Assembly (NCBI GenBank): GCA_947000775.1
Contig: CAMQGK010000463.1
Coordinates: forward strand, 3,971,501 to 4,035,500
Origin: Pterois miles
Taxonomy: Eukaryota; Chordata; Actinopteri; Perciformes; Scorpaenidae
Length of the DNA: 64,000 nucleotides
Direction of reading: 5' to 3'
A program made the translations under genes and the position numbers. Shown here one piece after another: positions 1 to 9,905 of this stretch. Within the stretch, counting starts at the first letter, position 1; every line of letters begins with the position of its first letter. Below the pieces are notes generated by a model, which saw only the letters and a program-made list of their open reading frames with translations, did no database searches and was not told where the DNA came from.

Positions 1-540
1 CTGCCGTGTTTACTCCAGTCCGCCCCCACAACTCCTCCTGCAGCTGCAGCCAGCTCTCCTTGCACTATACAGTAAGTCACTATCTGCATCTTATTCTTAC
101 TGTGGCAACAATGTTCCTAAAACCTCTTCTGTGGTACTTCCTGCACAGTAGGTGTCTCCAGTACCACATTTTGCCAATGATGACATACAGTCGGGCTCAG
201 AAGGTGAAACAATGTTTGCGTCACTGTCACGGCTGTTAATAACTTGTTATGAAGGGCTGTGTTGAGTGTACAGGCAGGTAAAGAGGGGCGCACATAGGCA
301 TGAAGTTCAGTCAGGAAGACCCTCCTTACACTCTCATTCATTCACAGTCTTTCTCTTTCTCTCTGTCACTGGCTCCTACTATCAGCTGACTTGGGTGTTT
401 CACTCTTAGATAACCAAACAGATTCTGCCACGGTCTCCCTGAGCCAATCATAGTGTTGCAATCACATTTTAAAACTAGTCTCCTCTGTGCTGCTGTCAGT
501 TGTCATTTCAGTGCCGATGAATCGTCTGACTAGTGGGGAC
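1..540. other. Unannotated flank, no gene seen
   Basis: No reading frame longer than about 77 codons, no splice-flanked exon that I recognise and no clear repeat structure. The short open frames overlap on both strands and look like chance. Confidence 0.5.
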
Positions 541-544
541 TAGT

Positions 545-700
545 CGGGCTGTAGCATTCGAACTGATGAAGCCACTTGGATAAGGGGCGAAACATCTTCA
601 GAGACAAATCTAAGTCCAGTTGCCTTCGATTCAATTGTTACCAGAATGAATATGACCTGGATGAATGAGAACATTCACAGACTCCTGATTGAACTGCTGT
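545..700 (+). repeat. Fragment of a dispersed fish retroelement-like repeat
   Basis: The block contains CTGATGA (563-569) and GAAAC (589-593) separated by a short segment with GCC/GGC complementarity, followed by a stretch ending in ACCTGGATGAATGAGAA. I recognise this general layout as a sequence that recurs in fish genomes and transcript ends, but I cannot name the family. The CTGATGA...GAAAC spacing resembles a hammerhead ribozyme core such as those reported in Penelope-like elements; the third helix and cleavage site are not evident. Boundaries are approximate. Confidence 0.35.
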
Positions 701-1732
701 TGTGCCTTCACGGTGGACTGAAATCAACAAAACACCACTTATTGAGATGGTATCGAACCGATGACCCTGTAGACATGCCTGCACTCTTACATTCGCACAC
801 AACTTCACACTGAAACGTGTTCTTTTGTTTGATAAGTCAGTATGAGACAAGGGACGTCATTCATGAAAGCGTGTCATACCAGAGGGATCTCCTATAAGCC
901 ACCATTCTTGTGCATGAAATAACCAGAATAAAGATAATTTCAGTCATTCCACTACATCCACTCATGCCACATGGTCAGTCTTTGGAACAGGTGTAGCCTT
1001 AAACAACAGCATACAGTTGTTCATGGGGACTGAGGTATGCTGTGTGTTCTAGCTGATATACATGGGAACTGGTTCAGTTCATGTTTCTGAGTGGAAATGT
1101 GCAGCATAATGTTCTTGATGATTGTAGGTCAGCGATGATAAAATCAACATTACATGCACACAGCAAAGCAGACACGCCCAAGAATGACATTTAGGTAAAA
1201 GAACAAAACAGAGAACATATTACACCACTAAGAGAGAACAGTTAGCAACATGGGAGGTAAACCACAGGAGTCCAGATGTCCTCCTCGCCAGCTAAGGTGG
1301 CAAGACACATGTGCGAGACAAGCAGCTGCAGTAGCAGTGTGAAGCACTACAGTGACAGCAAAGAGCACAGAGCCTGCAGTGTGGACCGTTGTAGGCCAGA
1401 GTGGTGGTGGTCCAGCTGGGGGGGAGTTATTTAGATGAAGGATGTCTGGTCATTACTACAAATCAAGTCCACTCAGGCCAAACTGATCCAACCTATCAAA
1501 AGTTATTCAAAACTAATCCCTCTATATTGACCCTTACTTACTGTCTGTTGACTTATTTCTTATTACGCTCACCAAGGAGCTGGTATGTTTGTTTTCTGTT
1601 AGTCAGCAGGATATTAAAAAAAATCTCTTCAAAAAAAGTTTCAAAAAATTAAACTTCAGCCAGCATTTTGTTTAACCATGAGATAATTTGGTCCATAATT
1701 TGTCCAAACTTTGGTAAATTATTTAGGATATG
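701..1732. other. Unannotated flank left of the retrotransposon
   Basis: AT-rich DNA without a recognisable gene. The 83-codon frame at 1401-1652 has no family resemblance that I can see. It ends next to the retrotransposon insertion site. Confidence 0.5.
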
Positions 1733-1737
1733 CTATG
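1733..1737. repeat. Left target-site duplication CTATG
   Basis: Five bases directly before the 5' LTR. They recur as CTATG at 6911-6915 directly after the 3' LTR. A 5-bp duplication fits Ty3/gypsy integrases and fixes both ends of the insertion. Confidence 0.9.
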
Positions 1738-2270
1738 TGTAACGTCCACTAACCTTAGGTGATGGGTTTCCTTTGTTTTCATGTTTCATGTGAGCACTTC
1801 CTGTTTGATTGTGAAATCTAATCCTCCCTCTCGTTTCAGTGCACTTCACTTCCTGCCTGCATGCTTCCCCGCCCCTCTGAATGAATGACTGCACTGACCT
1901 ACTTTCGTCTCCACTCACCTGTGTCTGATCGTCTCCCCCGCCCCTGATTGTGTCCACCTGTCCATAGTTAGTCACTCCCCTCACGGGTATTTAAGCTGAG
2001 TCTTCCTTCCCTTCTGTGCCAGTTCGTTTTGTTCCCCAGTGACTAACTTACCAGCGTATTTCCTAGTGTGTATGACTTCCGTGTACCAAAACCTCTGTTT
2101 GTTTTTTCGACCCTGCGTTTTGCCTTCCAGACTGGATTTGTTTGCCTGTAAGTTTTTGCCTTCCCGTGTACCGACCAGTTTCTGTATTAAAGACCCAGCG
2201 TTGTTTGAATCTGCCTGTTCTCAGAGTGTTGCTTGTGAGTCTCACCCTGCCTGCCCAGCCCGGCGTGTCA
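1738..2270 (+). repeat. 5' LTR of the chromovirus
   Basis: 533 bp, starting TGTAACGTCC and ending CGGCGTGTCA. It aligns end to end with 6379-6910. It contains the TATA-like TATTTAAGC near 1987 and TATTAAAGAC near 2185, which could serve as promoter and RNA-processing signals. The element's internal region starts at 2271. A TGG suitable for the start of a primer-binding site is at 2279-2281, but I could not match it to a particular tRNA. Confidence 0.93.
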
Positions 2271-2287
2271 GTACAAACTGGCCAACA

Positions 2288-3019
2288 ATGGACTCAGCAA
2301 ACTCTGAACAGGTCCAGACAACGATCCGCGCTCATGGAGAGCGCCTCCATCTACATGAGGAGCAGCTCAACGCCGTCCACCACGGCGTTCAACAACTGAC
2401 GGCGCATCAAGAAAACTTCCGCGCTTCGATGGGTGAGCAAGTCAATCAGTTGGGAAATCAAATGAAGAAATTAATGACTCTGATTGAATCTCAACAGTCT
2501 CCTCGTGCAGATCACCTTCCTCCGGTTCCCATACCGGCTCAACAGGCGGCTATGCCACCCGCGTCTGTGCCCCCACCCGCGGCGGCATTATCCAGTTCCC
2601 CCCACCTCACCATACCCGAACGATTCTCCGGGGACTCTGATAACTGACGATCCTTCTTGGTGCATTGCGGACTTCATTTTGAGCTACAGGCAGCTCATTT
2701 CCCGTCTGAACGAGCTAAGGTGGCTTTCATTATCACCCACCTCTCCGGCAGGGCGGAAGCCTGGGCGACGGCAGAGTGGTCACCGAACTCTCCGGTATGT
2801 TTTTCACTTCAACTTTTCACTGACTCTCTAAGAAAGGTATTTGATCATACCACTCCAGGTCGGGAAGCTGCCCGAGCGCTGGTAGGATTACGTCAGGGGA
2901 AGAGACGGGTGGCGGATTACGCCATAGAGTTCCTCACCCTGGCAGTAGACGGCGGTTGGAATGACTCCTCCCTGCTTTTTTGTAAGGGGGAGGGGTTAAA
3001 AGACCGGGCTCGCCAGTGA
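2288..3019 (+). pseudogene. gag of the chromovirus, interrupted
   Basis: The frame opens with ATG at 2288 just inside the element. The first ~55 codons are polar and Gln/Glu-rich and could form a coiled coil. A proline-rich linker follows, then PERFSGDSDN and a TGA at 2645-2647. The same frame continues past this stop as a capsid-like domain (FPSERAKVAFIITHLSGRA, about 2697-2753) to a TGA at 3017-3019. Gag capsid proteins assemble the cytoplasmic particle. The usual C-terminal CCHC zinc knuckle is not visible in any forward frame between about 2960 and 3110, which suggests an internal deletion in addition to the nonsense codon. Confidence 0.85.
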
Positions 3020-6000
3020 CTGAGAGGACTCTGGTGAGCCATACTTCATCCACTAACCTTTCCTCTCGCCCTTTAACACAGGCCCTGGTCATTTCTCCGC
3101 AGCAGTCCCTGCATCAACCAGTTTTGGTGGACTCCGGCTCTGATGAGAGCTTCATCGATAGGAGACTGCTGGATGAGCTGGGTCTGCAGAGAATCCCGTT
3201 GGCAGAACCGTTAAAAGCGAGCGTGCTGGATGGACGCCTCCTCTGTCGGGTAACACACCGCTCCCCAACCGGTAACACTCAAAATGGAGTGTAACCACAC
3301 TGAGACTCTGAGTTTTCATGTTTTCGACTCATCAGTACAACCCCTGATTCTGGGCCTTCCCTGGCTAAAAAAACACAACCCTCATATTGACCGGTTGTCG
3401 GGGAAGGTCTTAAAGTGGGGAGAGGGGTGTAAACTAACCTGTTGTGACTCTGGTTATGCTCCGGTGACGGTGGAGAGACCAAGGGCGCCCCCAGCGGAAG
3501 AAAGAAGAACCTCACCAGGCACTAATGATCCGGATTTGAAGGGGGTCCCTCCGTGTTACCACGATCTTGGGGAGGTGTTTAATAAGGCTCGAGCCATCTC
3601 CCTACCTCCACACCGTGAGTACGATTGCTGCATAGATCTTCTTCCTGGCACGGCTCCCCCCAAAGGGAGATTGTACTCTCTTTCAGCCCCTGAGAGAAAC
3701 GCTATGAATGAATACATTGAATCCTCGCTGGCAGCAGGAATTATCAGACCGTCCTCTTTTCCCGCTGGAGCCGGATTTTTCTTCGTTGAGAAGAAGGACA
3801 AGTCTCTTCGCCCCTGCATTGACTACAGAGGACTGAATCACTGTAAAGAACAGGTACCCCCTCCCTTTAATATCCTCAGCATTTGAACTTTTGAAAGGAG
3901 CTAAGGTCTTTTCAAAACTAGATCTTCGCAATGCCTATCATTTGGTCAGGATAAGGGAGGGGGACGAATGGAAAACCTCCTTCAACACCCCAAGTGGACA
4001 TTACGAGTACCTAGTAATGCCCTTTGGGTTGACTAATGCCCCAGCTGTGTTCCAGGCATTAGTTAACGATGTGCTAAGAGACATGTTGAATGTATTTGTT
4101 TTCGTGTACCTGGATGATATCTTGATTTTCTCACCTGATGAACAATCCCATGTCTGTCATGTGCGCCAGGTCCTCCAGAGGCTGCTACAGAATCAACTAT
4201 TTGTTAAAGCCGAGAAGTGCAAGTTCCACGTTTCTACTGTCGCCTTCCTAGGTTTCGTTATCTTCCCTGACACCATTTTGATGGACCCCGAAAAGGTCAG
4301 GGCGGTAGCTGATTGGCCCACCCCTAACAGCCGCAAACTTGTACAGAGGTTTTTGGGGTTCGCTAATTTCTATAGGAGATATATTCGTAACTTCAGTAAG
4401 ATTGCCGCCCCCCTACACGCTCTCACATCTCCCCAGGTGAGGTTCAGTTGGTCTCCTGAAGCCGATGAGGCTTTTAAAAGGCTAAAACGCGTCTTTTCTT
4501 CGGCCCCCATTCTCACCCTTCCCGATCCACAACGCCAATTCGTGGTGGAGGTGGACGCCTCAGATTCTGGGTTAGGGGCGGTCCTCTCTCAGCGGTCAGC
4601 TAAGGACAATAAATTACACCCATGCGCCTTTCTTTCCAGAAAGCTGTCCCCTGCTGAGAGGAATTATGATGTGGGAAATTGAGAGCTATTAGCCGTAAAA
4701 GCAGCCCTGGAGGAGTGGCGCCATTGGTTAGAGGGTACTGAGCAATCTTTTCTTGTGTGGACTGACCATAAGAATCTTGAATACATTAAGTCAGCCAAGC
4801 GTCTTAATGCCCGACAGGCTAGGTGGGCACTGTTCTTTAACAGGTTCAACTTTACCCTGTCGTACCGACCAGGGTCTAAAAATGGTAAGCCGGATGCCCT
4901 CTCTCGTCTATTTGACTCTAGTGATGAGCCTAGGAGCCCATCCACCATTCTCCCTGCTTCTTGTGTTGTTGGATCTGTCTCCTGGGACATTGCGAATGTG
5001 GTTAAAGAGGCCCTAAGCCATGTGACGACACCTCCAGGGTGTCCCGAAAGTAAATTGTTTGTGCCCAGGTCTGTCCATTCACAGGTAATACACTGGGCTC
5101 ACACCTTCAAGCTCGCCTGCCATCCGGGGACCCGCCGCACCATGTTCCTCATCCGTCGGCGTTTCTGGTGGCCAGGCATGGAACAACAAGTTAAGGAGTA
5201 TGTCACAGCCTGCACTGTCTGTGCACAAAACAAACCCTCACACCAGTCTCCAGTGGGGCTCCTTCACCCTCTGCCCATTCCACAACGCCCCTGGTCCGAC
5301 ATCTCCCTAGATTTTGTCATGGGGTTACCACTGTCAGAAGGTAACACTACGATTCTCACTGTAGTTGACAGATTTTCTAAGATGGTTCATTTCATTGCTT
5401 TGCCCAAATTACCCTCCGCCAAGGAAACGGCGGAGGTCATGTTGTCTAATGTGTTCTGTCTTCATGGTCTCCCCAGAGATGTAGTGTCGGACCAGGGGCC
5501 CCAATTCGTCTCCAAGTTCTGGAGGGAATTCTGTTCACTACTTGGAGCCTCGGTGAGCCTCTCCTCTGGACACCAGCCCGAGTCCAACGGTCAGACGGAG
5601 AGGTTCAACCAGGAACTGGAGACTGGTTTGAGGTGTTTGGTGGCGCAAAACCCCACTTCCTGGAGCAAAAATCGAATCTGGATTGAGTATGCCCACAATA
5701 CCCTCCCGTCTATAGCATCTGGTCTGTCCCCCTTCCAGTGCGCCTATGGCTATCAGCCTCCTCTTTTTCCTCAGGAGGAGGCTGAATCCAGTGTCCCCTC
5801 GGCTCAGGCTCTCGTGCGATGCTGTAGGCGCATCTGGAGGGGGGCTCGCCAGATGCTCATGAGAAGTGCCGCCAGATACAAAAGGTCCGCCGACCAACGA
5901 CGCACCCCTGCCCCGGCCTACAAGCCTGGGCAAAAGGTTTGGCTGTCCACCAAGGACCTCCCACTCAGAGTGGAATCATGCAAGCTGGCACCCAGGTTTG

Positions 6001-6167
6001 TAGGCCCCTTTCCTATTACCAAAATTATTAACCCAGTCGCTGTCAAACTGAAACTCCCTAGATCGATGAGGATCCACCCCACTTTTCATGTGGGAAGACT
6101 GAAACCAGCCCAAGAGAGCCCGTTGGTCCCTGCCACCAAACCCCCTCCAACCCCCCCGGATCATTGA
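3016..6167 (+). pseudogene. pol of the chromovirus: protease, reverse transcriptase, RNase H, integrase, with several breaks
   Basis: Protease has the aspartic active-site triplet DSG at 3130-3138 and, in another frame, the downstream LGLPWL segment; the frame shifts between about 3284 and 3294. Reverse transcriptase starts before 3700, is cut by a TGA at 3884-3886 with a further frame change, then runs on with MPFGLTNAP and the catalytic YLDD at 4107-4118. A TGA at 4680-4682 separates it from RNase H, which carries the tether-like DHKNLEYI and ends near 4915. Integrase follows in the same frame: an HHCC zinc domain (H-x-H near 5098-5125, CTVC near 5212-5223) and the DDE core with VSDQGPQF near 5485 and ESNGQTERFNQE near 5581. 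The frame ends at TGA 6165-6167. Every catalytic motif is recognisable, but translation of the whole is impossible without repair. Confidence 0.9.
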
Positions 6168-6393
6168 AGGGGGCCCAGTCTACACGGTCAGAAGACTTCT
6201 GGATGTGAAACGTCGGGGACGTGGCAGACAATACCTCGTGGACTGGGAAGGATACGGACCTGAGGAGAGATCGTGGGTACCCGCAAGACACATCATGGAC
6301 CCCGATCTCATCAGAGACTTCCACCGGGACCATCCTAACCAGCCAGGGACTTCTGGAGCCGTCCCTAGAGGGGGGTCCTGTAACGTCCACTAA
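6160..6393 (+). pseudogene. Integrase C-terminal chromodomain of the chromovirus, out of frame with the integrase
   Basis: After the integrase frame stops, the next frame encodes a chromodomain beginning near IIEGGPVYTV at 6160, with QYLVDWEGYG and ERSWVPARHI. The aromatic positions of the methyl-lysine cage (Y in VYTV, W and Y in DWEGY) are kept. In chromoviruses this domain can steer integration to chromatin with methylated histone H3 (family knowledge). A frameshift near 6155-6165 has separated it from integrase. The frame stops at 6391-6393, just inside the 3' LTR, which is normal for the group. Confidence 0.88.
6367..6375 (+). other. Polypurine tract before the 3' LTR
   Basis: AGAGGGGGG lies three bases before the 3' LTR, where the plus-strand primer of LTR elements is expected. 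Confidence 0.85.
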
Positions 6394-6910
6394 CCTTAGG
6401 TGATGGGTTTCCATTGTTTTCATGTTTCATGTGAGCACTTCCTGTTTGATTGTGAAATCTAATCCTCCCTCTCGTTTCAGGCACTTCACTTCCTGCCTGC
6501 ATGCTTCCCCGGCCCTTTGAATGAATGACTGCACTGACCTACTTTCGTCTCCACTCACCTGCGTCTGATCGTCTCCCCCGCCCCTGATTGTGTCCACCTG
6601 TCCATAGTTAGTCACTCCCCTCACGGGTATTTAAGCTGAGTCTTCCTTCCCTTCTGTGCCAGTTCGTTTTGTTCCTCAGTGATTAACTTACCAGCGTATT
6701 TCCTAGTGTGTATGACTTCCGTGTACCGAAACCTCTGCTTGTTTTTTCGACCCTGCGTTTTGCCTTCCAGACTGGATTTGTTTGCCTGTAAGTTTTTGCC
6801 TTCCCGTGTACCGAACAGTTTCTGTATTAAAGACCTAGCGTTGTTTGAATCTGCCTGTTCTCAGAGTGTTGCTTGTGAGTCTCACCCTGCCTGCCCAGCC
6901 CGGCGTGTCA
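6379..6910 (+). repeat. 3' LTR of the chromovirus
   Basis: 532 bp. It differs from the 5' LTR by about ten substitutions plus loss of one T in the stretch after CGTTTCAG. Roughly 2% divergence is far below that of the decayed MITEs in the window. Confidence 0.93.
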
Positions 6911-6915
6911 CTATG
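6911..6915. repeat. Right target-site duplication CTATG
   Basis: Exact copy of 1733-1737, directly after the 3' LTR. Confidence 0.9.
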
Positions 6916-7835
6916 CTTATTAGAACTGGCTGTTAAATGATGTACATTTATCATCCATTTTACAATTTTAGACTTTTAATCAGAGACTGTATAGCATTTA
7001 ATTTAGTTTTTTTTCACAGCATGAACTTTATTTCTCCCCAAGCCTAAGCAAGTATTTATTAATACAACCATGATGATGAAGGTCTTGTTATATGCACGTG
7101 TATGTGCATCTTTGTGATACAACAAAACAGGGGACCTGCTCATAAAAACATTGCTCCATGATGCTGCTAGTAGTCAAAAACTTTGCAGGGGTGCCTTTAA
7201 ATGACCATATGTGAAATGTCAAACAGCTGCTCTCTTGTTTGATTCAATGAATTGTAAGAAAAAGTAAACATATTATGAATAATGAAATGCCTTTCATAGT
7301 TAGTTATTCATGAAGATGTTCTTTTCAGAAACACACTACTTCAGAGTACACACTGCGTCTTTTACATACTGAGCCACTGAACTATTGACTATAACATGAG
7401 CATGAATGGGCGTTACACAACAGCTAAAAACAACAGGTTCATTTAATAATGAACATTGAGGATGATTCAGATGTTAGACTGAAAGCTGCATGTGCTTCAA
7501 TTGATAATTGTCATGTCATTCAATGCAGTGCCATGAACATTCAAAGTTAAAATATTAAGTTACTTGTTTTTCTGGTGGTAACCTAACAGATATTCAAAGG
7601 ACATTATAAGCTAAATCCTTAATGTCCCAATAACACTGTCATTACAGAGTTCAGCTGAGAATGGAAATATTTGTTATCAAAAGTGACAGATAAGTCACAA
7701 TCCTACCTGTCACAACAGAAAATAGCATCCGGCTCAACACTAATGACAGAGGAAATAACACCTCTGCGACTACAGGAAAAGAAAATTTCCCTTTTTCAAA
7801 GATAGAAGGTAGAAGGCTAGTTGCATCAGTGCTGC

Positions 7836-7842
<7 letters not shown>
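6916..7842. other. AT-rich intergenic DNA, nothing recognised
   Basis: No open frame above 60 codons, no splice-bounded exon and no repeat that I recognise. Confidence 0.5.

Positions 7843-7879
<37 letters not shown>
7843..7879. repeat. (AT)n microsatellite
   Basis: About 18 uninterrupted AT dinucleotides. Confidence 0.95.
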
Positions 7880-7884
<5 letters not shown>

Positions 7885-8419
7885 TTATTTGTCTATATTG
7901 TGAAACACGATCTGGGAAACTTCTAGCCAACTGTTGTGTGTGTGTGTGTTTTTTTTGTTTGTTTTTTTTAATGATGAATAGCTTATTTTTCTCCCAATGG
8001 AGAAAGTCTCCTGATGATACACAGCTAACTGAAATCTATCCAGACAAGACTTCCTGTTTTGCAGTTTCCTCATCCTTCCCACATAGCTACAATTCAAACT
8101 ACTTTTCATTCACAAAACAGGACAAAGGTGTCATATATACTGTAGTGAAAACACAACAGTATGGTTTTAAATTACCTGAAACTGCACGTTCTCGCCTTCT
8201 GCAACTGTTTTGTCAGTGTGACTCCATTGAAGAAAGTCCCATGTTTCTTTTTCCTCCCATTCAGGAACATTTCCCTCGTCGGCTAAATAAAACAAAAGGG
8301 AAAGTCTACAAAAGCTTGCGAAGAAAGATTCATAAGGGGAGCACACACAGAAGGGTATTGTAACAGATGTTTCTAGCCACAGTAAATGGCATCACAGGAT
8401 CCCAGGAAACTTTTAAAGT

Positions 8420-8421
<2 letters not shown>
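7880..8421. other. Intergenic DNA with one 141-codon open frame of unknown meaning
   Basis: A + strand frame (7938-8363) encodes a low-complexity Phe/Leu start and then an undistinguished basic tail. I see no domain, no start context that favours it and no homologue that I recognise, so I treat it as chance. Confidence 0.4.
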
Positions 8422-8468
<47 letters not shown>

Positions 8469-8490
8469 GACAGACACACACACACACATA
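8422..8490. repeat. (CA)n microsatellite with a CAGA interruption
   Basis: About 20 CA units, three CAGA-type units near 8463-8475, then more CA. Confidence 0.95.
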
Positions 8491-8645
8491 TTTGCTTCTA
8501 ACTCTAAATTTACCATCTCAGTTATCTCTTGTCACTTGGTAATGCTGTTCAAATACAGTTCTTATGCCTCTGTGCTGGCGACAGCCCGTCCACTTGGATT
8601 CAAGGATGAACGGATTAGATTTTGATGGTGAAAAGTCAAAGGTTA

Positions 8646-8660
8646 AGGTCACTGTGACCT
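8646..8660. promoter_or_regulatory. Perfect palindromic ERE-like site 1
   Basis: AGGTCACTGTGACCT matches the textbook estrogen response element AGGTCAnnnTGACCT at every specified base. It lies inside the tandem repeat, about 4.5 kb upstream of the CDYL2 start codon. Receptor binding is not shown by sequence. Confidence 0.6.
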
Positions 8661-8778
8661 TATGTCCATTTCATTCTCGTGATATTTCAGGAATGTTTTA
8701 AGCAAATTTCTTCAAATTCAGCACAAGCGTCTATTGGGCTCAACGATCAACTGATTAGATTTCAGTGGTCAAAGGTCA

Positions 8779-8793
8779 AGGTCACTGTGACCT
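8779..8793. promoter_or_regulatory. Perfect palindromic ERE-like site 2 with an adjoining half-site
   Basis: AGGTCACTGTGACCT directly preceded by another AGGTCA (8773-8778), so the block also offers a direct repeat of nuclear-receptor half-sites. Confidence 0.6.
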
Positions 8794-9006
8794 TACGTCT
8801 GTCCCATTCTCGTGAAAGTGATATCTCAGGAACACCTTGAAAGGATGACCTGATTAGGTTTTGGTGGTCAAAGTCACTGTGACCTCACGTCCGTGCCATT
8901 CTTGTGATATCTCAGGAACGCTTTGAGTCAATTTCTTAGAAATTGGCACAGACATCCATTTGGATTCAAGGATGGCCTGATTTTGGTTGTCATAGGTCAA
9001 AGGTCA

Positions 9007-9021
9007 AGGTCACTGTGACCT
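9007..9021. promoter_or_regulatory. Perfect palindromic ERE-like site 3 with DR1 and DR0 half-sites
   Basis: AGGTCA at 8994-8999 and 9001-9006 (one-base spacer, DR1 geometry as used by RXR/PPAR/HNF4-type receptors) run directly into AGGTCACTGTGACCT. That makes four half-sites in 28 bp. Confidence 0.6.
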
Positions 9022-9030
9022 CACAAACAC

Positions 9031-9571
9031 AAGAATTCATATCCTAATTATGACAATTTCACATAAATATCTAACAGGATAAAATGACGTAGTGATGACA
9101 TTTTGGACAGACATGGATGTAAACTGCAACTTGACTGGTTGACGGAGGTATACAACCATAAGTCAATAATTCTAGTTTCCCCAACAGCAATCAATAAATC
9201 AAATGCTCTGACAAAGAAACAAAAACCTGTGGCTGTTGCAGGACTGTACTAAACCCATCCAATCATTTCATTTGGGCCAAATTAAATTACTGAAAGGCCT
9301 GCCTGTCTACCAACCTGCCTGCCTGCCTGTGTGCACTTTTCCTGTGCTGTGCAACCCAGCTTAAGGAAAGGTACATTCCATACGTCATGAAGACGCATTT
9401 TAGACTTTCTGTGTGGCATTGGCACACTGTATTTCACATGTCATTTGTATGCCACGTAACAAAACTATGGTTATAGTTTCAGAGAAAAGCATTGCCTCAA
9501 CTAAGGTTGAGGCAACAAAACCACTCACGGGTTTAGGAAAATGGTAATCGCTGGGCTTAAATTAAGTATGT
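9031..9571. other. Intergenic DNA, nothing recognised
   Basis: No coding frame or repeat that I can name; a short run of CCTGCCTG units lies near 9310. Confidence 0.45.
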
Positions 9572-9905
9572 TATCATTCATTCATTCATCGTCAACCGCT
9601 TATCCCATTAGGGGTCGCGGGGGGCTGGAGCCGATCCCAGCTGGCATTGGGCGAAGAGACAGACAACATATAGACAGACAACCATTCACACTCACATCCA
9701 CACCTACAGGCAATTTAGAGTGATCAATTAACCTACATTGCATGTTTTTGGACTGTGGGAGGAAGCCGGAGTACCCGAAGAAAACCCACGCTTACACGGG
9801 GAGAACATGCAAACTCCACACAGAAGAGTCCCAAACCGGAATCGAACCTGTGACCCTCTTGCTGTGAGGCGACAGCGCTAACCCCTACACCACTGTGCAG
9901 CCCAT
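9572..9905 (+). repeat. Dispersed fish repeat, copy 1
   Basis: Contains the conserved core CAATTTAGAGTGATCAATTA, then TTTTTGGACTGTGGGAGGAA, CACGGGGAGAACATGCAAAC and TCGAACCTGTGACCCTCTTG, ending CACTGTGCAGCCC. Parts of the same order recur at 20347-20492, 36905-37180 and, inverted, 49617-49970. It is common across teleosts; I do not assign a family name. Confidence 0.85.

Larger units (their letters stand above)
1738..6910 (+). mobile_element. Complete Ty3/gypsy chromodomain LTR retrotransposon (sushi-like chromovirus), coding-dead
   Basis: A 5173-bp element with two near-identical LTRs (1738-2270, 6379-6910) that begin TGT and end TCA, a polypurine tract at 6367-6375 and a 5-bp target duplication. 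Between the LTRs, in order on the + strand, are gag, protease, reverse transcriptase, RNase H, integrase and a C-terminal chromodomain. This order and the chromodomain place it in the chromoviruses; the gag style resembles the fish sushi group from which mammalian PEG10 and RTL1 derive (family knowledge). No envelope gene is present. The LTRs differ by about ten substitutions and one single-base indel, so the copy is fairly young. Reading frames are nonetheless broken in gag, in protease, in reverse transcriptase, before RNase H and before the chromodomain, so this copy cannot encode its own proteins. It lies about 6.3 kb upstream of the CDYL2 start codon in the same orientation. Confidence 0.95.
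8591..9030. repeat. Tandem repeat of about four ~90-136 bp units carrying AGGTCA/TGACCT palindromes
   Basis: Each unit reads roughly: TTGGATTCAAGGATG, a GATTAG segment, GGTGGTCAAAGGTCAAGG, CACTGTGACCT, a CCATTCTCGTGATAT segment, CAGGAAC, and AATTTCTT. The palindrome recurs at 8646, 8779, 8871 (one mismatch) and 9007, giving spacings of 133, 92 and 136 bp. I know this sequence type as a dispersed repeat in teleosts. Confidence 0.85.

Noticed and set aside
2039..2287. N-terminal extension of gag into the 5' LTR
   Set aside because: The frame is open upstream by chance; the gag start that makes sense is the ATG at 2288, inside the element.
6679..6936. Separate 85-codon gene in the right LTR
   Set aside because: Same LTR sequence as 2039 onwards; no gene beyond the LTR itself.
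7938..8363. 141-codon open frame upstream of CDYL2
   Set aside because: No recognisable domain or homologue, low-complexity start and no promoter or splice context.
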